Assembly: GCA_030849805.1 (NCBI GenBank)
Contig: JASANZ010002234.1
Location: forward strand, 25,021 to 89,020
Source of the DNA: Sergeia podlipaevii
Taxonomy: Eukaryota; Euglenozoa; Kinetoplastea; Trypanosomatida; Trypanosomatidae
Length of the DNA stretch: 64,000 bases
Reading direction: 5' to 3'
Both the position numbers and the translations under genes were made by a program. Numbering within the stretch: the first letter of the stretch is position 1; every line of letters begins with the position of its first letter. Below are positions 56,434 to 64,000 of the stretch, in pieces. The notes beneath the pieces were generated by a model. That model had not been told where the DNA came from. It saw only the letters and a program-made list of their open reading frames with translations, and made no database searches.

Positions 56434-59407
56434 TTAAATATATATAAAAGAACGCAGAAAGCACTGCGACTGCTACACACACGCACACACAGGGACACGG
56501 ATGGTTAAAGTATAAAAGCACGCAAAGCAGCGTTTAAACTTGAACACAGCACTGTACTCTCTGATTACTCCTCCAATCTGACAAGCGGACAAAGCAATAG
56601 CCACTGCGCTGTAAAAGCGTCCTCAAAAGTAAAAAGATAACTAAGAAAAAACCTGACAAGCCAAGGCAAAATATTAATGTATGCATATATACACGAAACA
56701 ATGACAGAATCAACAACACGCTTGGGGCTAAAAATGTGAAGGAAGACTTAAAAAAAAGAAAAATCGGCGTGGCAAAATACGTTAAAGTCAAATACAAAAC
56801 AACAACAAAAAAAAAAAAAACACTCAAAAGTATTTGAACGATAAAAAAAGCTCTCTGTTTATCCCGTATCTCCTATGTTGCGATATATCTTAAAGTGAAG
56901 AGTCTTCAACTTGCACTTCTTGCAGCTATATGTTGAGCTGTATTGCAGCAGCAGCTACCTCTCAGATGCCTTGTATTGAGAAAAGCAATTCAGTTCTAAA
57001 GTCGCTAGAGTCGATGCACAAAAAGGAAAAAGGAAAAGAAAGAACATAAGAAGTAAGGGGGGCACAACATAGCGGATTACACATCGCATTCAATGAGGCA
57101 AGCACACAAGTGGAAAAAAAAAGTGACAGATTAGTTAAAATGCAATGTCCATCATTGCGAACAATACCACCACTTAAAACAATAAAAAAGGGAGTGAGTG
57201 CCATATAAAAGCAACTGCTGACGCTTTTTTTATTTGTTTTTCAAAAGCTCAATTGCAACTGTTGTTGTTGAGTTCTTTGTTCTGTACATAATAGTGCGTA
57301 TTAGCATAGCGATCTTTGTAACCATCACTGCAACTCCAGTCGTAGTTGATCAGGGTTCACTAATCAGTCTGTGAATCAATCCCTAGAGACATTTATTGTT
57401 TTTTGTCGTTGCTGCTTCACTTTCCCCGTTATGGGAGAGATAAAAGAGGGCGAAAAAAGGGGGTTATACAAATGTTTCTACGCATCAACGAAGGTATCTG
57501 TCCCATTAAATCACGTGTTTGTTGAAGTAGCTGCAAAAAAAAAAAAAAAGAGGCCTCTGAAAATATAGCTGTTGATCTGGGGATTACGTTTTCGCACATT
57601 CACATCTTTCCCCTTTTTTTCTACTTCTTCCTATATGAAGCAAGACATTGAAGTGTGCTACTTGACTCACCTATATCAAAAAAAGGGGAAAAAAATGCCC
57701 AGTAACGAAAGTGATATAGACATTTTTAGTTTCGTGGTGGTGAAAGCAAAGGGGGAAGAGAGGGGGGGGGACCTGTCCCATTCAACCATTAAACATAAAT
57801 ATCTATGATTGCTGGATAAATCCACACCTAAGCAGTGCTCTCTCTATCTTTCTTCATGCAAACGTTCAGCAACTGTGGACTGTCTGCGTGAACCTCGCGC
57901 ATAGCCACTTTTATTATTATTATTATTATCATTATTTGTCAATCAGTACTGAACACTATCCATGGAGAAGCCCGCTAGTGTACACTAACCGCGCATCTAT
58001 CACACAGATGGACAGGCACTTTCTTTCTCTATGAGAAATACAAAGGCCGCGAGAGAAAAAAAAAAACGTAGTGCAATCTGTAAAACCCGCAAGTCTGGAA
58101 ACTGAAAAAAGAAAAATACACGCACACAAATGTTTATGACGGACCCACAACATGATGGGTATGTTGAATATCATTTAGAGATATATATTCCCACCTGTAC
58201 ACGTATGTATTTTAGATTTTTTTTAAGGGTTCAACATGTTTATATTTTCCAGCGTTAAGGGGGAAAAAAAAAAGGAAAAAGGACTTCTGCTTGAAGAAAA
58301 AAAGGGAAAAAAAAGACAACGAAATGAGCGCGGTATCTCATACACATAAAAGTGTGATACAAGCGCAAGGTGAAACTGACTCACTCAACTACGCCAACGA
58401 AAGAAAAAGAGATACAACAGAAAAAACAGCAGTTGCGATATGCATACACCTTCAGTATTGCAATTTTCATTGTTAAGATAATAATATTATTTAAAAAAAA
58501 AAACGCTGACATCAATCATTTCAGTCTTTGCTTATTAATTTATTTATTTTTCATCCGCCTCCTCATACGTATCGTGCAGTTGGTCTGGTATTTCGTTTTA
58601 AAGTGCGCGCTCAGAAGCAGTACAGTAAAAAAAAAAAGGTGTGCACACGCAAAAGGAAAAATGAGAAAACGAGAAGAGAAACTGACTGCGTCACGACCTT
58701 TTTTGTAGCAATTCTCCATTCCCGTAGCACCAAAACGAAAATAGAACAACAAAAAAAGCAAAGATAAAAGGGGAAAGGAAAGAAAACGTTCGTGACAATA
58801 ACAACAAAAACGGAACAAAGATAATAAAAATACTGTGCACGCGGTGACTCAAGGCAGAAAACCAGAGAACCAGAATTACGATGTAATATATGTATATATC
58901 TGTATATGCTTTTCCTTGATGAAAGAGGTGAGAAAGATAAATCAAATCGGCACGGCTGGAAAAAAAAAAATGAAACATATATATATGTAAAAGAAAAAAA
59001 AGTCAAGCAGCTTATTAGTGAAAACAAATAAAAAGTTAAAATAATTCCATTTACCAAATGTAATGAAATTACAACCATTTAAAGGGAAAAAAAAATGATA
59101 TTAATAGAACAAAGAATGAAAGTGTTCCCCTCATGTGCGCACACACGAATCACTTTGTTGAGTAGAGATAAAAGGAAAACTCTACGTATAACAATAGCTA
59201 GCAAAGAAGTCCTCTTGCTTGTTATTATACTTATTATGCTTTTATTTGTTTTTTTTTCTCTGCTCACGAAAAAAAAAAAAAATCGGTTAAATTTCTGCGT
59301 ACTGCGCACATAAAGCAAAAGCCAACGCTCCACAACAAGCAAAATTTTTGCAAAATAAGAAAGAGAGGGGGAAAGTGAGGGAGAAAGAGACAAAAACACA
59401 CACAAAA

Positions 59408-59431
59408 AGAAGAAGAAGAAGAAGAAGAAGA
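59408..59431. repeat. (GAA)n microsatellite
   Basis: About eight GAA units on the + strand, a pyrimidine (TTC) repeat on the transcribed strand. Confidence 0.9.
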
Positions 59432-61015
59432 CAGTAACGCTATAAAAATAAAAAATGTATATAAAATCGCCTCAGCATGTTAAAGTGCTGAGAGCAAAAC
59501 TACGCCAAGTTTCATCCTCCCACGGTCTCTCCTCTTCCTACAAATCGCGAAACAAGGGTTAAGAAGCAACTTCGCTCACCTTTGACATGACAAATTTAAA
59601 GCGCATCACTCACCACAGCACACTAGAAGCAACACAGTTACATACACCAAGTTCACCCTCCTCAAAGCGGCTTTCCTGAACATAAGCTTATTGTTGATAC
59701 TGTTGCTGATTTTCTTTTTTCCCATTTTCTCTTCTTCCGCAAATGCAATCATGGCAAAAAGAGTCAACACGTACTACGCAAGCCCAATCTATTCTAGCTT
59801 TCTGGAAGAGCCATTATGTTCATTTTTTTTTTCTTAATGGGTAGTTTCATCACATGCAATAGGGCACATCAGCGGGCTCAAATACAACCACCATTTTTGT
59901 GTGCAAAAAAAAAAACTGGAAAATGTAAGAAGAAAAAAAAATCAATGATGTAAACATGTATATATACAAGGGCGAGAAAAAAAGATGGAAGAGAAAGTCT
60001 TTTGATAAAAAAGAAAGCAAAAAAAAGGGAAAACAATAGAAATAACGAATGCCTACATACGGAAAGGGATCCCAGTTGGAACGGAATACACCACTCACCA
60101 CCACCCACCTACAAGTATGCCAAAGCCCGTACAGCCACGTTAAGTACACACCTAAAAAAAAAAAAAAAAACGGGTTATCCAAATATCAGTGCCAATGACA
60201 ATTCCAAGGGCAATTACTATACCAAACCGGAACTAAAATAAGAGCTGTGTAAATGTATTAAAAGATAAATAGATAGGCAGAAATACATATTTTAATGGAA
60301 GCCTGGGACGTAATAATAAAAGCAGGGTGATTATACATCAAATCGGTTATATGAAAAGACGTTTTAATTAATATATAATAGCACATACCTCTTCAAAATA
60401 TCAAAAGAAAGAAAAAAAAAAAGTCACTGCTCGTGATGAACGTAAGTGTATTTCCGTTCCTATATAATAATGATAGATAGATTTAAAATCCTTTGGAAAA
60501 AATTAAAAAAAGAAGGCGTTGCTCTGCGAAAAGGCACTTGAGAGAAGATGACAAGAAAAAATACAGCAAAACCAGCTTCCCACTTTAAACCTAACAACAA
60601 AAAAAACATCGCCAGCAGGTTGCCGGCGAAAAGGAAAAAAAAAAGTCATATCAAAAAAAAAAAGAAAGGATTACATGCATTTCTTTTCATTTTTTACCTT
60701 TATGCAGTCAAAGAGAGGATGCGGTACATATTAAACGGTTACGTAGAAGTAAGCAACAGAACTTGAAATTACCAGATATACAAATATATAACACAAGTAT
60801 CCTTTTCCCGAGTTATCCTCTTATTGTAACACAATAGAATATATTTCTGGGCCAAAGGTACAAACTATTAAACAAAAAATAAATAAACAAAAACGTCTGC
60901 TGCTACGCAGTACCTATATCATATTTTACGTAACTTTATCGCACTCAGGAAAGTTTCACGCTCTTTCTTATCGTTGGCCTGTTGTTGTTTTTTTCTTTCT
61001 TTCTCGCCGCTTACA

Positions 61016-61035
61016 CTATATATATATATATATAT
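61016..61035. repeat. (TA)n microsatellite
   Basis: About ten TA units in the 3' region of RRM gene C. Confidence 0.9.
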
Positions 61036-61633
61036 GCTACTGCTAAATATAAAAATAGTAGTAAATCGCAATGTAAAAAAAAAAGGGGTATAAGCGATTT
61101 AAAATAAAATAAACGATATGTTAGACCAGTATCGTGTTTTTTTATTTATTTTAATGCCCCCCTTTTCTCGACAATAGTAAATGGATAAATGTGAGACGTC
61201 TGATTCTGCTGTTTACACTAACATAGCAGCAACACCCATCCATGTCCGTAAGAGAACAAAGTGGGAAACACCCAATGTTGCACCTTTCATATTCGAAAAT
61301 AAAATAAAATAAAAAAGAGAGATAACTGAAGAAAGATACAGGATTTGGGAGAGAATAACTACACCTCGGAATTGCGCGTTTGCAAGCGCAGAAGCATGCA
61401 TGGTGAACATGGCTACTATATATGCCTACATAATGCCCCAAACACGGCAGCACTAATGTTCACTTGTCAATAAAGAGAGGAAGTTATGTCCCCTTCCCAC
61501 GTCCCTCACGTTCAAATAATAAAAAAGATCTGCAAAGGGACTAGGGTGAACGCACTACATGTATGTATATATATATATATTCGGACATGTCTTTAGAAAA
61601 GAAAACGCCCAGTCACCAGCATTATTGCACCAC

Positions 61634-62788
61634 TCAGCCAGTTCTCCGGCCCCGTGTGCCTCTGCCACGATCGCCTCCTCGTGCCCTCCCTCGGCCCGCG
61701 CGTTGGATCTGCATATATCTGCCTCGAGTACTCGCGGAGGGCTGCGTACCTGGAAGAGCTGAGCCCAACACAGACGGGGCGGAAGGGGTGTCACTCTGAT
61801 GAGGGTCTGTTTGTCCTTGATTAACACCTCCAACAGAATGAAGCAGGTGAGAAAAGATCCGCTGCTGCTGCAGCCGCAATGGGGAGGATTCCATGGAGCC
61901 GTGATGACCTGGCGCACTGGTGCTGACGTCCTCAGGCTCAGCTGCTTCTACTTCAATATTCTCCTCGTCCTCGACGCGGAGTTTCTTCTTGAGGCGCCTC
62001 TTTTTCTCCTTTGAGCCCTTGGCGGTGTGCGCAGATCGTTTCGTTGAAGAAGAGCTGCAATTACCGGAATGGCGCGTGGTGGAAGAATCTCCGTGGTGGC
62101 TGGTGCCCTCGGCGTACGGCGTCTCAGTATCTCGCGGCCGCTTGCGCTGCACTGCGTTCTTCGATAATGACGACGACTGCGACTGTTTTGAATTGTTTGT
62201 AGAGCCACTGCTGAGGCCACTGCTGCGCGTAGACGTGGAAGGTGAAGAAGTTGAAAAGAGCGGTGAGGACGAGGTCGTCCCAGTGGTGGTGGTCGTCGTG
62301 CTGCTTTCACCGCGTGCATTCCCGCCGCCGCCGCGGCTGCCGCGACGTTGATCACTGGCTTCCGGTAATGGGCTTTCGCCCTCTACGTCTTCTTCATTAA
62401 GGAGTTCCAATTTTGCAAGAGTGGGCTCCTGCAGCCACTGTGTGGGAGAGAGTGGTGGAGTGCGGATTAGGAACTGGGGCAACTTGACGCTCAAACGGTT
62501 TTGGTGATGCAGACAGATATTGTGATGGAGCCCATACCAAGACCACTTGAGAGAGGAGTTGGCGTACATCACTTGTAGAGGCAGTCTGCGACCCTTGACA
62601 ACATGCTTATTGTGTAAAGCAGCTATCGCGGCATCTGCTTGAAAAGTGTGTTCAAAGGTGACGAAGGCCTCACCTCTCTTGAGGTTAAGCTTGGAAGCAA
62701 TGATAGTTCCGTATTTTTCAAATATATCGTACAGATTCGCGCTGAAGAAGTTTGAAAAAGGAAGCTGACCCACAAAAAGATGCGCCAT
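61634..62788 (-). CDS. RRM RNA-binding protein C with RG-rich C-terminus
   Basis: The 384-residue protein starts directly with an RRM (residues 2-80): RNP2 HLFVGQLPF, RNP1-like GEAFVTFEH and the last strand LPLQVMYA, matching paralogues A and B. A Leu/His-rich segment follows (SWYGLHHNICLHHQNRL). Residues about 150-250 are Ser/Thr/Gly-rich, then a basic patch (KGSKEKKRRLKKKLRVEDEE) that could be a nuclear localisation signal, and an acidic stretch. The last 20 residues are RG-rich (AGRGRARGGDRGRGTRGRR), a typical RNA-binding and arginine-methylation tail. The ATG at 62788 is the first in frame. A role in mRNA regulation is inferred. Confidence 0.88.
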   Translation of the reverse strand: MAHLFVGQLPFSNFFSANLYDIFEKYGTIIASKLNLKRGEAFVTFEHTFQADAAIAALHNKHVVKGRRLPLQVMYANSSLKWSWYGLHHNICLHHQNRLSVKLPQFLIRTPPLSPTQWLQEPTLAKLELLNEEDVEGESPLPEASDQRRGSRGGGGNARGESSTTTTTTGTTSSSPLFSTSSPSTSTRSSGLSSGSTNNSKQSQSSSLSKNAVQRKRPRDTETPYAEGTSHHGDSSTTRHSGNCSSSSTKRSAHTAKGSKEKKRRLKKKLRVEDEENIEVEAAEPEDVSTSAPGHHGSMESSPLRLQQQRIFSHLLHSVGGVNQGQTDPHQSDTPSAPSVLGSALPGTQPSASTRGRYMQIQRAGRGRARGGDRGRGTRGRRTG

Positions 62789-64000
62789 GGAATGGTAACT
62801 TCTCGTAGCCTTTAGAAATCAGTTCAGCTATGAGTTGTCCTCTCAAGTCCTAGAAGCTTCTGTTGCTGGTATTGCTGTTTTCCCCTTTATTATTAAGTGG
62901 TCTTTCTTTTCGTTATCTTTTCGTGGCGTGCACGCTGGAGCAAAGATAAAACTTAAAAAAAAACAGGGGAATATCTGAAATCTGTAGTTTGCGCGTGTGT
63001 TTGCTTGTGGTGAAGTGCAGGAGAGCAAAGGAGAAGATAAAAGTTTTTTTTTCTTAAGTGTGCACTTCTCTGCAACTATTTATGTAAGATTTCTATAAAG
63101 GGTAGCTATCAGTATATGATGATGATAAAGCCACTAAAAGCACAAATAAAAAGTATTATGATGCGCCTTTGCCTCTCTATCTTTCGCTTCCTCCCTCTCT
63201 CTGTGTTTGTATGTGCGCCTGTGTAGGTGTATGCGTGTCCGAGGAAAAAAAAAATTGTGTCTGATTGTGAAAATAGAAGAAAAAAGTCCCCTTTGGTTAG
63301 CACTTCGGTAACAACGTTTGCCTTTTTTCCTTTTTTCTTTCTTTTTTCTTTGTGTGTGTGTGCGTGTGTGTCAGTTACCAGCAACAAAATCTCGCTCTGT
63401 ATGTGAATAGCTCAACAAGATAGCAATAATAGTAATAAATAAAAAGAAAAGGAACAACAACACAAAGAAAAAAAAGATATGTATTTTAAAGGGGAAAGAG
63501 GTAGCGAATAATAAGTCTTTGAAGAAAACGTATGTATACGTTGCACGCACAAATTAAGAAAGGGTTTCAAAAAAAAAAAAAATGATGGTAACAACGAAAA
63601 TGTTAGAGCACGAAAATAAAAAATAGAAACTACAGCTGTAGTATAAGATGTGTATCACTTATATTTCTCACCAAGTAACAACTCACGTAAAATTCAAAGA
63701 GAAAACCTCCGAGAGGAAAGCGCCTCTTTACAATCACCTGACTGCACAGGAACGAAAGAATAAAAAAGAAAACACACAATCTGAAAAAAAAATATTAATT
63801 GTCAGATAATTCTACCTTCAAAAATGACTGAACCTAACCACCAAATACGTATATAACGAATTTTCGTCCGTACGAAAAAAAAGAGTTGTTCAAGTCCGCA
63901 AACACACACACAATGATCAATGCCCCCCCCCCCAAAAAAAAAGCAGTAGGGTGCCTGTAACACGCCCCACGAAATATATATGATCTCCAAAAAGAAGAGG
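62789..64000. other. right-hand flank of the window
   Basis: AT-rich sequence with a pyrimidine-rich + strand at 63170-63370, A-runs at 63570-63582 and 63785-63791, and a C10 run at 63924-63933. No credible ORF is present. It would be the 5' flank of RRM gene C and the 3' UTR of a gene beyond the window. Confidence 0.6.

Larger units (their letters stand above)
56427..61633. other. 5.2-kb non-coding stretch between RRM genes B and C
   Basis: AT-rich sequence without a credible gene. It contains many A-runs, a stretch at about 57226-57950 where the + strand turns T-rich instead of A-rich, a GAA repeat at 59408-59431 and a TA repeat at 61016-61035. It most likely holds a very long 3' UTR of RRM gene C and the 5' flank of gene B. 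An unrecognised non-coding RNA gene cannot be excluded. Confidence 0.6.

Noticed and set aside
1..64000. CRISPR arrays, insertion sequences, rRNA and prophage
   Set aside because: I looked for spaced direct repeats, transposase-like frames and conserved rRNA blocks and saw none. The layout is that of a protist chromosome, where CRISPR is not expected.

Overview
This window looks like nuclear DNA of a trypanosomatid (Kinetoplastea). Every protein gene I can support is an intron-less ORF on the minus strand, as in a polycistronic transcription unit, and no strand switch is visible. The gaps are AT-rich. On the coding strand many gaps carry long pyrimidine tracts followed by AG just upstream of the ATG, which is the trans-splice acceptor arrangement of this group. 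The gene content also fits: an axonemal dynein assembly factor, single-RRM RNA-binding proteins with very long flanks, and an M20 metallopeptidase. The genus is not decidable by eye. Several long ORFs begin with GTG or TTG, or upstream of the likely acceptor; I moved those starts to the ATG that fits.

Layout, left to right (transcription runs right to left). 0.3-8 kb: a ThiI/cysteine desulfurase fusion, PIG-A of GPI anchor synthesis, an RRM-like unknown, a Rad1-like sliding-clamp candidate and a PDRG1-like prefoldin. 8-10 kb: two tandem cyclophilins. 10-16 kb: DNAAF5/HEATR2-like HEAT protein and an M20 peptidase. 16-26 kb: a mitochondrial-looking TruD/PUS7-family protein with a broken catalytic motif, a candidate 82-residue gene, a membrane-anchored short-chain dehydrogenase, a PROPPIN-like propeller, an unknown, and ribulose-phosphate 3-epimerase. 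26-32 kb: two TauE/SafE-like transporters around an unknown. 32-37 kb: a GST-fold protein, two divergent PRA1-family membrane proteins and a candidate 61-residue gene. 37-50 kb: a C2/EF-hand-like/ubiquitin-like protein and a 2870-residue TPR protein ending in a CHAT-type domain without its catalytic His and Cys. 50-63 kb: a WW-domain protein and three RRM proteins separated by 3.7 and 5.2 kb of non-coding DNA.

Neighbours in such a unit need not share a function. The strongest leads are the ThiI-desulfurase fusion with an internal gap in its desulfurase half, the apparently inactive TruD-like protein, and the giant TPR-CHAT pseudoprotease. Weaker leads are a compact two-hairpin island near 40.5 kb, two small genes with good acceptor context, and the RRM cluster with its long flanks. 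All family assignments come from reading motifs, without any database search.
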